This document shows positions 11,351 to 22,951 of a stretch of DNA of 64,000 bases, piece after piece. Source of the DNA: Erythroxylum novogranatense (lineage: Eukaryota > Streptophyta > Magnoliopsida > Malpighiales > Erythroxylaceae). How positions within the stretch are numbered: the first letter of the stretch is position 1; the number at the start of each line of letters is the position of its first letter. The stretch lies in NCBI GenBank assembly GCA_029891385.1, contig CM057230.1, positions 38,101,858-38,165,857 on the forward strand. Reading direction: 5' to 3'. The position numbers and the translations under genes were made by a program. Under the pieces are notes generated by a model. That model was given only the letters and a program-made list of their open reading frames with translations, searched no databases and had not been told where the DNA came from.

Positions 11351-13739
11351 CTAATCGGTCAGATATCTAATACCCATAGACCTCGTATGACTCTCATGTT
11401 TAGGCTGTGGAAGAGGCTTAGTAAGTGGATCGGCAATGTTGTCATCTGTGCCCACTTTGCATATCTTCACGCCTCCTCTCCCAATGATCTCTAATCGATG
11501 GAAACATCTCGAGTATGTGTTGGATCTATGATGTGAGTTTGGTTCCTTAGCTCGTGCTATAGCCCCATTATTATCACAATAAAGGTCTATAGGACTTGCA
11601 ATGCTAGAAACAACTCCAAGCTAAGTAATGAACTTCCGATCCATACTGACTTCCTTAATGCATCCGAAGGCAAAGAATGTACTCAACTTCATTGTAGAAT
11701 CGAGAATGTTGTCTTGCTTTGAACTTTTCAAGCTCACTGCACCTCCATTCAAACAGAACACAAAACCTGATTGCGATCTAAAATCATCTATGTCAGACTG
11801 AAAACCAGCATCAGTGTAACCATTTACAACGAGCTCTCCTTCAAGTCCTCCATAGACTAGGAACATATCCTTAGTTCTTCTCAAGTACTTAAGGATATTC
11901 TTAACTGCTATCCAGTGACTCTCACCATAATTAGATTGGTATCTACTTGTTATGCTCAAAGAATATGAGACATCTGGTTGAGTACATAACATGACATACA
12001 TGATAGATCCAATTGCAGATGCACATGAAATCTTACTCATACGCTCAAGCTCTTTACCTAAAGTAGGACAATCCTTCTTAGAAAGCTTTATTCCATGTGA
12101 CATAGGCAAGAATCCTCTCTTGGAATCTTACATACTGAACCTTTTCAGTATCTTATCTATGTATGTACTCTGACTTAGGCCTATAAGCTTTCTTGATCTA
12201 TCTCTATAGATTTTAATGCCTAAAACATAGGCAGCCTCACCTAAATCTTTCATTGAGAAACGTTTCCTTAACCAAATCTTGACACTCTGTAAGGTTGGAA
12301 TATCGTTTCCAATGAGTAGTATGTCATCAACATATAAAGCTAAAACACAACAAGACTCCCAAAGAACCTTTTGTAAACACAAGGTTCATCTTCATTCTTG
12401 ATGAATCCAAACTCTTTGACAACTTCATCAAAACGAAGATTCTAGCTTCTTGATGCTTGCTTCAATCCATAAATGGATCTTTGAATCTTGTACACATTTC
12501 CCGAATTCTTAGGATGGACAAAACCCTCAGGCTGTATCATATATACATCCTCAAGTAAGTTTCCATTAAGGAAAGCCGTTTTGACATCCATTTTTCATAT
12601 CTCATAATCGTAGTATGCAGCTATGGCAATAAGAATTCTAATGGATTTGATCATGACCATTGGAGAAAATGTCTCATCATAATCAATTCCATGAACTTGT
12701 CGATAACCTTTAGCAACAAGTATTGCTTTATAAGTGTGCACATTTTCATCCATGTCGAGTTTCTTTTTGAAAACCCATTTACATCCAATGGTCTTCAAGC
12801 CATCAGACGGATCAATCAAAGTCCAAACTTGATTGTCATACATGGATTGCATCTCTGCTTTCATGGCCTCTAACTATTTAGCAGATTCTGGACTTTCCAT
12901 AGCTTCTTGATAGGTTGTGGGCTCATTATGATCAATGAGCATCACATTATCATCATTAGCAACGAGAAATCCATATCTCTCGGGCTCATGACGAATCCTA
13001 TCAGATCTACGTAGGCCTTGTGTTGTTAAAGATTGCTCATCAATAGCTTGTGAGCTCGCTTCAATCTCTTTTTCAGGCTCAATGTCATTTTGTGAAACTT
13101 GAATTTCTTCTAGTTGTACTTCACTCCCACTGTTTCCTTTGGAAACAAATTCCTTCTCTAAGAGAAAACTATTTCGAGCAACAAACACTTTGTTCTCTGC
13201 TGGGATGTAAAAGTAATATCCGTTAGTTTCCTTAGGATATCCCACAAAATAACATTTTTCAGATTTGGGTGCCAACTTGTCGGCAATTGGACGCTTCACA
13301 TAAGCCTCACAATCCCAAATCTTTAGAAAAGATAAATTGGGACGCTTCCCTTTTCATATCTCATAAGGTGTCTTTTCTACAGCCTTTGAAGGAATACGGT
13401 TCAATATGAATGCTGTTGTTTCTAAAGCATAGCCCCATAAATATTTTGGAAGATCAGTTTGACTCATCATTGATCGAACCATATCTAATAGAGTTTGATT
13501 TCTCCTTTCAGAAACACCATTCCATTGAGGAGTTCCTGGAGGGGTCAATTGTGAAACAATTCCACAATCCTTAAGATAATCATCAAACTCTTGGCTTAAG
13601 TATTCACCTCCTCGAACAGATCGAAGGATTTTAATTGTCTTGCCAAGCTGATTTTTGTACTTCATTTTTATACTGTTTGAACTTTTCAAAAGATTCAGAT
13701 TTGTGCTTCATTAAATAGACATACCCATATCTACTGAAG
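11351..13739 (-). pseudogene. Copia C pol remnant: integrase core, RT, RNase H
   Basis: Read right to left. The integrase core has RGGEYLSQEF and PQWNGVSERRNQTLLDM (13689-13354), and its C-terminal region with CYFVGYPKETNGYYFY lies at 13299-12874. Reverse transcriptase begins with WTLIDPSDGLKTIGCKWVF (12864-12595) and carries the active-site word YVDDILLIGND (12382-12128). RNase H has HWIAVKNILKYLRRTKD and GYTDAGFQSD (12109-11621), and the frame closes at a TAG at 11351-11353 after ADPLTKPLPQP. The frame is broken by stops at codons that should be tryptophan (near 13353, 12873, 12594 and 12445) and by shifts near 12390 and 12125. Protease and the zinc-binding N-terminus of integrase are absent: the zinc-knuckle end of gag runs straight into integrase sequence near 13770. 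Confidence 0.92.
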
Positions 13740-14595
13740 TCATCTGAAAAAGTAATGAAATACAAATAACCTCTCTTTCAGATCTTCCAAATAGAGTTTA
13801 CAGTTCCTTTTCCAATGACCAGGTTCATTGCAGTGAAAACAAACTCCCTCCTTGGGTGCCTTAGTCTTAGCTTTGGGCTTGGGCTTGGACTTGGACTTGG
13901 GTACTTTACCTTTGTCCTTTGCTGTGCCCTTCTTCTTGAAAAACTTTTCCCTTTTGAACCACAAGAACTTTATTGGTGGTCTTAATCTTTTCCTTTAAGT
14001 TCTCTTCAGCAGTTTTTAGCATCCCATGCAATTCATCAATGGACTTCTCCATATTATGCATGTTGTAGTTAAGAATGAACTGATCATATTCATCAGTCAA
14101 AGATGCTAGAATAAGATCAGTTGCCAATTCTTGACTAACAGTTGCACCTAATTTCTTAAGATGATGAATGTAACTCTTCATCTTGAGAACATGAGCACTC
14201 ATGGGTGTGCCAGGAGTCATCTTGCATGAATTCAATGTCTTAGTGGTTCTAAACCTCTCTTGGCGTGCTTGCTCTTGAAACATAGCTTTCAGTTGAGCAA
14301 GCATGTCATAGGCCTCCATTTCCTCTAAATCCTTCTGAAGGTCAGAGATCATGGCGCCTAGCATAAGGCATGACACATCCGTAGAGTCATTGATATGCTT
14401 CGTGTAAGCATCCTTTTGAGCCTTAGGTGCAATTGCTGGTGGTTCCTCAGGGATGGGCTCTTCTAAGACATAAAGCTTTCTTTCTTGCTTGAGAACAATT
14501 CTCAAGTTCCTATACCAATCTAGGAAATTTGTTCCATTAAGTTTTTCTTTCTCTAAGATAGATCGCATATAAAGGTTTGTGGATGGAGTAGCCAT
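13740..14595 (-). pseudogene. Copia C gag with zinc knuckle, frameshifted
   Basis: An ATG at 14595 opens a 229-residue frame (to 13906) whose N-terminus contains LNGTNFLDWYRNLRIVL, typical of copia Gag, followed by the capsid region (LKAMFQEQARQERFRTTKTL, LTDEYDQFILNY). Near 13920-13960 the frame shifts, and the zinc knuckle continues in another frame at 13964-13740: a Lys/Pro-rich linker, then CFHCNEPGHWKRNC, a C-X2-C-X4-H-X4-C nucleic-acid-binding motif. A one-base indel in a purine-rich run explains the break. This is the best preserved Gag in the window and shows what is missing in the Gag of element B. Confidence 0.92.
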
Positions 14596-15320
14596 AATCT
14601 ACAAGAATTATGCAATAAGGGTCAACATTCATATATTATGAGGTATTAGCTCCCACTCAAAAAAAATAACCCTCAATTGACGAATGGGAGAAACAAGATC
14701 CATATTTCACTAAGTCCTAAGAAAGCTTTGGCTTAACACTCAAGACTTAGTTATTTAGGTAGAAAACTCTTTTCAATTACATCACATGTAACTCTTGATG
14801 GGTTTATGTTAAAATACATCTTATGTACTGTATGTATGTAAAAACCCAATCTTATGCCCTAAGCCCAAAATCGTTTTGATAGCTTAGTTAAGTTTAACCA
14901 TACTTTACCTATGAATAGCACCATTATTCAAATGTCTTCCCTAGATGATCCCTACATGCCTTGCTTTGGCAAAAACCCACATAAGGATAATCTAGAGATA
15001 AACATTGGTAAAGATTTATGGAAGGCATATAAACTTAAAATTATGAAGAGGGTCGTTCTTAGTACATTATGAAGACTACTAATCCTATTAGTAAGGGTGT
15101 TTGTACTATGCTATTTCTAATCCTATACTACAACATACTTGAGTATATATATATTAGAAATATAGAATAGAAACTTACACATGAATATAAATATTCAAAA
15201 AATATAAATAAACACATGTAACATCACCCAGAATATATAACACATAACGAACAATCAAGCGTAGGGAGGCGGCCCTTCTTTGGGCTTGTCGATCATTGGA
15301 AGAGATGATAGTCCTTTGGT

Positions 15321-15699
15321 CGACTTGTGCCGATCATTGGAAGAGATGATAGTCATTTGGAACAAACGTTTTACTGAACGCTCATCTCGCTCTCCGACCG
15401 GTCATTTGGAACACTTCAGTCCTTTGGAAGAGATGTTAGTCATTGATCGACTTGTACTAGTCGATTGGAACCAATATCGGTCGACCGAACGAACGTTTTC
15501 TTGAAACACTCATCTCCGCTCTCCGACCGGTCATTGGAACACTTCTAGTCATTGGAAGAGATCTTATCGACCGTCGACTTGTACTAATCATTGGAACCAA
15601 TATCATCGATCGAACGAACGTTTTGCTGAACGCCATCTCCGCTCTCCACCGGTCATTGGAACACTTCTAATCATTGGAAGAGATGCTAGTGATTGGAGT
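15321..15699 (-). repeat. 126-bp tandem repeats in leader of element C
   Basis: Three imperfect head-to-tail units start at CGACTTGT at 15321, 15448 and 15574, a period of 126-127 bp, with partial units on the left to about 15283. Shared words are GAACGAACGTTTT, CTCTCCGACCGGTCATT and TTGGAAGAGAT. The array is richer in G+C and CpG than its surroundings. It lies between the primer-binding site and gag, so it belongs to the transcribed untranslated leader. Confidence 0.9.
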
Positions 15700-16058
15700 A
15701 TCTTTGTCCAACATGAATACTTGCGATTTCCCATTCCAGATCCATGTCTTACATGGTGGAAACCCTAGCAGCCACCACTTTTCAGTCAAACCCTTCATGC
15801 TTGTCATATATTCTCATCAGTACCAAGATAATCAACAAATCCGAAAACAACATGCATGAAATAAAAAACACTTTCGTATCACGCAACCAAAACCGTGAGC
15901 ACATGCAATCAAAACATGCATATTTTTCATCTCTACAGAATCCAAATCTGTAAAACACATGTAATCAAAACATGTATATATTTTCGATTATACAGAAGCC
16001 AAAATCGTGAACACATGTAATCAAAAACACGTATATTAACGATTATACAGAAGAACCT

Positions 16059-16071
16059 GGATCTGATACCA
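16059..16071 (-). other. Primer-binding site of element C
   Basis: The minus strand reads TGGTATCAGATCC one base after the 5' LTR, which matches the start of the initiator-methionine tRNA complement (TGGTATCAGAGC) used by most plant copia elements. Confidence 0.88.
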
Positions 16072-16072
16072 C

Positions 16073-17501
16073 TGTTGGATCGCGTACGGTCTGAGTATTC
16101 ACAATACACTGCGGAAAAACCTCACAACAACATGATGTATAATCGAAAATACCAAGGATGTACAAAATACCTTGTTTTCGTGAATAGATTGCTTCTTTTT
16201 CAGATTCCAAGACACTGCAATCGCGAATGCCCTCTACCGGTATCCACACAAGTATGCACGATCCGGGCTACGGTTGTTGTGTGCTAGCACATCCTGAAAC
16301 TCTTCCGAACGCCGCACGATTTTTCTCTCGGATGGCGGCTAGGGTTTTAGACAATGGTGTCTTCCCTTCTTCCTTAACCTAATGAGACCTAAGCTTCTCT
16401 ATTTATAGAGAAACCCTAATCCCATTTAGGCCCTATTAAGTTTCGGCCCATTATATCATATATAATAAAAGCCCGACAACTTAATTCAATCTAGCCCAAT
16501 AAATATATCTAAATATATTTATTCAACACCTAATAAATTAGGCCCAAGAGAATAAGCCCAGATCACATTACTCTTTGTGTGCGACCAGAGGCTCATTTGA
16601 TGTTGGCAATGGGCTTGATCACACTTCAAGGCCCATAAGTCATAAGCGGCCTCTAGCAAGACATTATGACTACCTAAATCAAACGAGGATCGATAATCCG
16701 ATTTAACCTGTAACTATGGTTATAGGCTCAGTCCTTTTGTAACACGATATCAAGATTAATCACAAGGCATGGTACATGTCAACCTTTGATTAATCATAGT
16801 TTCTTGATCCTCAAGTTGACTGATTATAACAAATGACATTGATGACTCTTCATCAATTCATTTGAGCACGGCCATGCATTTCTTCAATCACACTTGTCAA
16901 GAGGCCCAAATGATATCTCTCTCATTTAAGAGAGGTACAAATCCCATCTACGTCATTCACATCCCTCCGTATGATTCATTTAGTGTCCAACATAAGACTA
17001 TTTGTTATTCGGTTAAAAATAACTTAGTCTAATATCAAAACACTAAATTCCTCATGTAGGGAACCATGATGACTTTAGGTCAAAGGACTAAAGTCAAACC
17101 ATATAAAGAATCACTAATGACATGAAACCATATAGTATTCTTTATGTGGGTCGGTCCAATATATGTTCTCTAACATATATCTATGTTTCTGATTTGATAT
17201 CTCATATCCATGATCGAGAAAACGTGATCATCAATCGAACACATACTAGTCTTAATTCATTATTGTTCCACCAATAATGATCGACCAGGGACAGTCTAGA
17301 ATATTGTTATAACGCTTATGGTTTTACTATCAAGTCACATACTTGATGACATAAGTCTAATACTATTCATGGAATGTAAATCACATTACATAAACGAAAT
17401 ACATGCATATATAAAGGAATACTTCATAATATATTATTAACAAGTCATAATGTTAATACATGAATCACAAATATCCATTGGCCTAGGGCACACTACTAAC
17501 A
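16073..17501 (-). repeat. 5' LTR of element C
   Basis: A 1,429-bp LTR that pairs with 9910-11330. In minus orientation it should hold the promoter and transcription start of element C. Confidence 0.93.
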
Positions 17502-18475
17502 CATTTTTCTTTGTTCTTTGACACTTTGGTAATGTTAATATACCAATACGGAAATGATAGTTTCCGAAAGCAAAATTTTTTTGAAATGCAAAGCATGAGA
17601 GATTTTCATTAAGCTGGACATATACTGTATGGCAATTGAGAATGGTCATTATCCACATCCAAAGCAATATTCAAGATAGTTTAACATTCTTATCCATTTT
17701 GAAGAAAATTATCTAATACAGTCAAACATCCCTATCCATATCTAAATCACATAACAAAGTTTCAAATATATATTCATATCCATATCACAACACACAGTTG
17801 AAATACATATCAAAATTATAACATATATTTCAAGCATAGCTCATTTTGCTGGCAATTCACCATTATTAATTTGAGATTTTTTTGGAGTTGATTTTTTAAC
17901 CTTTAATTTATATCTCCTTTAAGTTGTAGTTATTTTTTAAGCATTTGTATTTTGAGAAGCTTGGGCTAATTCGAACACCTAAAATTGACTTCCACCCTTT
18001 TATAAAACATTCATAAACAAAAGGTATACTATAAACAATTAGGAATAAATAATAAATAATTAGCCAAATTTTGTAATTTGGTAACATATCGTAAAATAGG
18101 TATTCTCTCTAACTTCTCCAAATGCTACTCTATATCTTTGGACGACTTGGATACATATAAATGTTTGTGATTTATTAAAATGTTAACGGAAAACCAAAAT
18201 TAAAAATGAATATTCACTCACCACCCTCTTTTCCCTTTGTAAGATAGATGCTACAGTATTGGATCCTATAGATACCAATTGTCTACCTTTTCTTCTTACA
18301 CTTAGTTAATGTTGGAGGCAGATGTTGGATTTTTCAATGGTCTTCCTCATTTTCTCTACATTATACATTATATATATATATAATTTAGAGTGAATGAACA
18401 GATATCCAAAGAATATTTATCACAAACACAATTATAAATTAGCAAATAATTACCTTGGCAATTTCAAGTTGTCTT
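17502..18475. other. No gene seen; left flank of MULE
   Basis: AT-rich sequence continues the pre-insertion DNA found left of 9910. It may include the tail of the decayed MULE, but I find no terminal inverted repeat. Confidence 0.3.
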
Positions 18476-19854
18476 TAAGGTTGGTCCTTATTTTTGCATC
18501 CTCTTTTATTATGACTAACTTCAAAACAATATTGACATCTCATGAGTACTCTAACTTTGCTCAACTTGTTTGGATTACATGGTTCTTTACCCTTCTTCTA
18601 GCCTTTTTAGGTATTCTAGTCATATTCTTAATCAAAGGAGGTAATAGGGGTTGCAAGTTTGCGGTCTTCAGCCAAAATTTTGGACAATTAATGGATTCTA
18701 TGACGTACTGATAACTATTTAAATAACACTCACATTTGTAGTATTGGCTTCTATATCCATTGATATCCTCCCTTTAATTTGATATACAAGTAAATGAATG
18801 CTTACATAGGATTCTTGTTAAACCCCAAAGTATACACTGACATGTTTTTACTTGTAAATTAACAATGAACTTATCTGCAAAATGTGTTCCTTCGAACTTC
18901 AAACTTCCCTTCGTCCTAATGATGCAGTGCCTTGCTTCCCATTGTGCAGTCTTTATCTTATTTCTCACACTTGGACATATTTCATTTACGGATTTGATCA
19001 TCATATCTCTTTTTTTATGAATTCGAGTCATTAAAGCAACTTGATTGTCCTAACATATTAATTAGGCTTTTTGATCATGCTTCACAAATGAATCCATTAA
19101 ATTTATTTGATATATTGTTATGAAGAATCTTACACTTTGGTCGTATACTAACAAATGCTTTCACAAAAGTCTCAAGATTCCTTGCTTTGAAGTCATCGTA
19201 AACCTTTTTTGATACATTCTTCAATTGCTCCATTATTTCATTAAATTTCACTTCCATTGTGTAATTAATCACTTGCGAAAATAAACTCTTGTATGTGTGA
19301 CCTTTATGCAACTTAGAATAACTGGAATGCATATATTAGACGCATTTTTGGTGCTCTACTTCTAGGAAGAGATTCTTCAATGCATCTACTAAACCCTGAA
19401 AGATAAAAAAAGAAAATAGTATAATGTAAGTATAATAATTCAAAATATTTATTAATAAATAGTACTGATATTAGAATTTTGACCTTTTGCTAATCAATTA
19501 CAAATGCCCATGAATTCCCTTTAATGTTTAAATCGTCACTAAGAAGACTTAAAGGCCAGTGCTAATATTGGTAATTCTCTCTCTCAACCACAACCCAAAA
19601 TATAGGGTACATAAAAAGCACCTTCAAGAAACATATTCTTCATCATCAATTGCATAAATTTTATCATCACCTATATCATTTTCAAGTTCAGTCATCTCCA
19701 TGACAACAAAATCTTCACCATCTTGTTCCGCCTGAACTTGGAATAACCCCTCTTCGTTGTTGATATTAGAATTAATTTCTTCACCATCACTTGTAATATT
19801 ACCATAAACATGATTATAATAAATTTCAACATTGTAGTTCTTTAATTCTTCCAT
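18476..19854 (-). pseudogene. Mutator-like (MULE) transposase remnant
   Basis: Fragments occur in the correct order of a MuDR-like transposase, read right to left. First is an acidic N-terminal piece (19854-19624). A middle piece has SIRPKCKILHNNISNKFNGF (19332-19075), which corresponds to the conserved RPKCDxLLNN-FN region. A SWIM zinc finger has KTCQC and LCKHSF (19031-18774, C-X-C...C-X-H), then a basic KKARRR stretch, and a final zinc knuckle CQYC...HNKRGC at about 18497-18539. Stops and frame changes separate all pieces, and the catalytic core between the first two is not recognisable. SWIM, basic tail and knuckle together are diagnostic for plant MULE transposases or their FAR1/MUSTANG relatives. 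The decay argues against a domesticated gene. Confidence 0.85.
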
Positions 19855-21054
19855 GCACTAAAGCATTGACAACATGTCATTATCATGGTGTAAACTTAAC
19901 TCTTTCAACATCTCATTGACTCTTTTAGAATTTTGTAACACATATATACAACTCTATGCTCTTTATCTTTTAATACTCCTTTTAATCTAACATACTAAAT
20001 TCATCAACAATAATATCCTTCTTTTGTTTAATCATGCCTCTAACATATTTATTGTTTTCATTTCTTTTTAAGACCCCACCGTAATGAAACTTAAAATTTA
20101 CAAATATCTACACAGAATGTATTATTAGTTTCCAACAAACCAAAATTGCAAGCACCTCATTAATCCAAAAAGAAAATTAAACCAAAATAGGTTATAAAAT
20201 TTGATATAGAAAATAACAAAATACCAAAATTTATTATAGAGATAACAAAATATGTAATTTAATAAACAAGCAGTTGAAATCCATACCATCTTAACTCTTT
20301 ACTTCTCCAACTACAGTTTGCAACCAAACTTAAGTGGAAGCACTAATAAGGAAATTGAAGGCATGGGTGGAGCGGTGAGAATAATAAAAGCATTATGTTT
20401 TTTTCTTTCTAAAAGGAAATAATAACCATCATTGAAAAATTCATAAAACATCATTTAAAAGGGGTAAAACGTAGATTAATATATCATAGAAACTAGATGT
20501 ACTAAAAAATTCAATTATTTATGGAATGTAATTCCATCAATTGACTCACAAGCATTATAATGGGCAGGGGAATCATGACAGTGATGGTGAACCTTTTAAC
20601 AAGCATAAGAGTGATAGTGAACCTTTTGAAAGAGTGATTAGAAGCTTAGATAGAATTGATCTTATTAGATATGCTTATAGAATTTTTTTTGAATACTTTA
20701 CCTAGCAAAATGACAAACACAATAGCCTTAACTTATTTAGAAATAAGTAATCAATAAATTTTTCCTACTTATAATTAATTTTTTATAATCTCTTTCAATA
20801 ACTTTTGTTCCATCTCTAATTTTATTTCTTTTGACTCGCTATCTCCTTCCTATAGAGCTTTCTTGGTTTCCTTAGATTCTGTTTCTATACTATAGGGCTG
20901 AAAGGAAGCTATTACTGATCTTAAGAAGAAAAATAGCTAAAAATTGAAGTTGGGAGCTTATTGATCTACTTTAGAATAAAAACATATAAGATGTAAATTG
21001 GTAGTAAAGGAGTTCAGTTAGACTTATGTAATAGTTTACTAAGAAATGTTTACA
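19855..21054. other. No gene seen
   Basis: AT-rich with stops in every frame. A short internal repetition (GTGATGGTGAACCTTTT and GTGATAGTGAACCTTTT, about 20581-20635) is the only structure I notice. Confidence 0.35.
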
Positions 21055-21325
21055 CCTATAACGGGTGGTTTGAGTTGTTACAAATAGTATCAGAGTTGAT
21101 TCCCGATCCGATGTGCTATCGTAGGATGCTGGGCCTTAAAGGGGTAGATTGTGAGATCCCACATCAGTTGAAGAGGAGATCAAAGTACGCCTTATAAGGG
21201 TATAGATACCTCTTCCCCTCAGACGTGTTTTCCCAAGGGTGAGAAGAACAAAACTATGAGGGACTTAGCCCGAGGGGTAACCCAAAGCAGACAATATCTA
21301 TAGGTGAGTGGTCTGGGTTGTTATA
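21055..21325 (+). mobile_element. TRIM fragment (non-coding mini LTR element)
   Basis: From left to right: the last 28 bp of a 5' LTR ending GAGTTGTTACA (21082), a primer-binding-like site AATAGTATCAGAGTTGATTC (21083-21102), a 67-bp internal region with a purine tract AAAGGGGTAGAT, then an almost complete 3' LTR (21150-21325) starting TGTGAGATCCCACATC and ending GGGTTGTTATA. The same family, in the opposite orientation, forms the cluster at 41096-43509. Most of the 5' LTR is lost. Confidence 0.8.
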
Positions 21326-21429
21326 TAACTGCAAGACAATAACGTCGACACTCTAAAGACAACAACAGTCCACACACATGAATTTACCTACTGAATTTTC
21401 CGTAAGTAAACTCAAAATTTTTTATTATG

Positions 21430-21611
21430 TCAAAAATTCCCTCCATTTTTAGCGACGGAACATATATCGTCACTAATTTTAGCGACAAGTATAAGTACCA
21501 TCGCTAAATCACTCAATTTTAGCGACGGAAAGCATATTTCTATAACTAATTGTCGACAAAAATTTTTCTATTGCTAAGTTTTCATCGTTAATCTACATTT
21601 TTCTTGTAGTA
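21430..21611. mobile_element. CACTA terminal fragment
   Basis: Repeated words TTTTAGCGACGGAA, TTTTAGCGACAAG and CCATCGCTAAAT form a subterminal array, and the sequence ends TTTTTCTTGTAGTA (to about 21611), one base from the canonical CACTA (En/Spm) terminus TTCTTGTAGTG. No partner end CACTACAAG is seen to the left before the TRIM, so it is a solitary terminal fragment. Confidence 0.7.
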
Positions 21612-22208
21612 AACGAGTCACTCCGCAGTTCCTCTCTTACATACGTTTTACTTTGCAAAAATATGTTTTCGCCTGTAAATATATGCTATACAGTACCTCT
21701 ATGGTTTTAATTCCTTTTATTTGTTGGTTTCCTTTTCCAGCGGTTAGGTATTATCTGGGGCCGTTATCATTTGCAGCCATTTATCGGTCGACTCTTGGAC
21801 AGGACAAGCTTCAATAAGGCCGAGTCTCCAAGGTCCTACCAAGACTAATAATAAAACAGATGTTAACAGGCCCGGAACTCTAGAACCTGAGCCTCGTTAT
21901 GTTTAGTTTTAGCTTCAACGGTCTAAAGCGTGTGGACACACACTTGTATAAATCCTAGAACTTTCATCGTCAACGCCCAATTCCATGTCCTCTCCTAATC
22001 TGAAACTCATTAAAAAGATAGATCTTTGTAAGTTTTGATTAATTTCCTGGAACTTTCGTCGTCAGCATACAAGTCCAAGTCCTAAATAAATTTAGAAAGA
22101 ACCTAAAACCCAATTAAAGTCTTGTCCAGAATTTCGACCCTCCTTCTGCACCATGCAATTGCATCCTTCCACTTAAAGCAACAAAACACGCCATCAGTTC
22201 CTCTCTGC
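21612..22208. other. Upstream region of first DUF569 gene
   Basis: No gene or transposon is recognised. An imperfect repeated phrase (GGAACTTTCGTCGTCAGC near 22050 and GAACTTTCATCGTCAACGCC near 21959) lies about 230-325 bp before the start codon. Confidence 0.35.
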
Positions 22209-22216
22209 TTATAAGG
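22209..22216 (+). promoter_or_regulatory. TATA box of first DUF569 gene
   Basis: TTATAAGG lies 67-74 bp before the ATG at 22283. That leaves room for a leader of about 40 bases. It is the only TATA-like word at a suitable distance. Confidence 0.5.
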
Positions 22217-22282
22217 ACCTATATCCTCATCCCTTAACATCTAAGCTCTTCACAGTTGCCCACTAGAGTAGTTTGATTGTTA

Positions 22283-22951
22283 ATGGAGTTATTCACTAAG
22301 ACCAAGGTGGTGAAGCTCCGGAGTCACCTTGACAAGTACTTGATCGCAGCCGACAACGGAGAAACAGTGAGTCAAAGCCGTAATGGTGGCAATTCTAGCA
22401 AAGCTAGATGGCTTGTGGAGGTTGTTGATGGAAAAGATAATCACATACGTCTCAAAAGCACTCGTGGAACATACCTTACGGCCTCCAATTTACCATTCCT
22501 TCTAGGCATGACAGGAAAAAAAGTGATCCAAACTTCACCGGAACAAAACACCGATTGGCAACTGGAGTGGGAGCCCATAAGAGACGGGTTTGAAATATGT
22601 TTGAAAAGCTGGTGCGGAACGTTCTTGCGAGCCAACGGAGGCACGCCGCCGTGGAGAAACACGGTGACTCACGACGACCCTCTTGCTGGTGCAACACAAA
22701 GGTGGATTCTTTGGGACGTGGAAGCTGTGGCGGCTCGTGAAACGGAGTCTTTGATGGAGTATTTGTCGTCGATATCGAGTTTTTCGTCGATTTCTGACGA
22801 CGTTATCGAGGCAGCTTTTGATGACGGTTATGCGTCGGAGTCAGGATCTCCGATGTCGGCTGTGTCGTCGGTTAGGACCCCGAGGCTTACGTTGGTCAAA
22901 TCGATGTCTCCGAGGTTGTCACCTGCGAGGAAGGTAACATTTCACTTTTAA
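22283..22951 (+). CDS. DUF569 protein, short single-exon form
   Basis: The 222-residue product starts MELFTKTKVVKLRSHLDKYL, the typical DUF569 (PF04601, actin cross-linking-like beta-trefoil) N-terminus. I start at the ATG at 22283, since an in-frame TTG six bases upstream only lengthens the frame. Residues 1 to about 148 are the domain, with LTASNLPFLLGMTGKKV, EWEPIRDGFEI and the hallmark FLRANGG-PPWRN-VTHD. The rest is a serine-rich tail (YLSSISSFSSISDD) without known domain. Fascin-like trefoils bind actin in other proteins, but the role of plant DUF569 proteins is not settled. The paralogue at 24431-25610 has two further exons encoding a C-terminal domain that is absent here. The frame ends just after AAG-GTAACA, which could be a splice donor, but I found no matching downstream exon. 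No frame damage is seen. Confidence 0.9.
   Translation: MELFTKTKVVKLRSHLDKYLIAADNGETVSQSRNGGNSSKARWLVEVVDGKDNHIRLKSTRGTYLTASNLPFLLGMTGKKVIQTSPEQNTDWQLEWEPIRDGFEICLKSWCGTFLRANGGTPPWRNTVTHDDPLAGATQRWILWDVEAVAARETESLMEYLSSISSFSSISDDVIEAAFDDGYASESGSPMSAVSSVRTPRLTLVKSMSPRLSPARKVTFHF

Larger units (their letters stand above)
9910..17501 (-). mobile_element. Ty1/copia element C, complete but dead
   Basis: This is a 7,592-bp LTR retrotransposon in minus orientation. Two direct LTRs (9910-11330 and 16073-17501) begin TGTTGGAT and end ACTACTAACA in plus orientation, and a perfect 5-bp target duplication CATTT (9905-9909 and 17502-17506) flanks the whole. A primer-binding site lies next to the 5' LTR, a polypurine tract next to the 3' LTR, and gag, integrase, reverse transcriptase and RNase H remnants follow in the copia order. 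Protease and the N-terminal part of integrase are missing, and several stops interrupt the reading frame, so it cannot move on its own. Confidence 0.95.

Noticed and set aside
18476..19854. MULE pieces as a possible domesticated FAR1/MUSTANG gene
   Set aside because: Stops and frame changes separate every domain, and the catalytic core is missing.
22441..22697. Two antisense frames in the first DUF569 gene
   Set aside because: Shadows of a strong sense-strand gene with a recognised domain.
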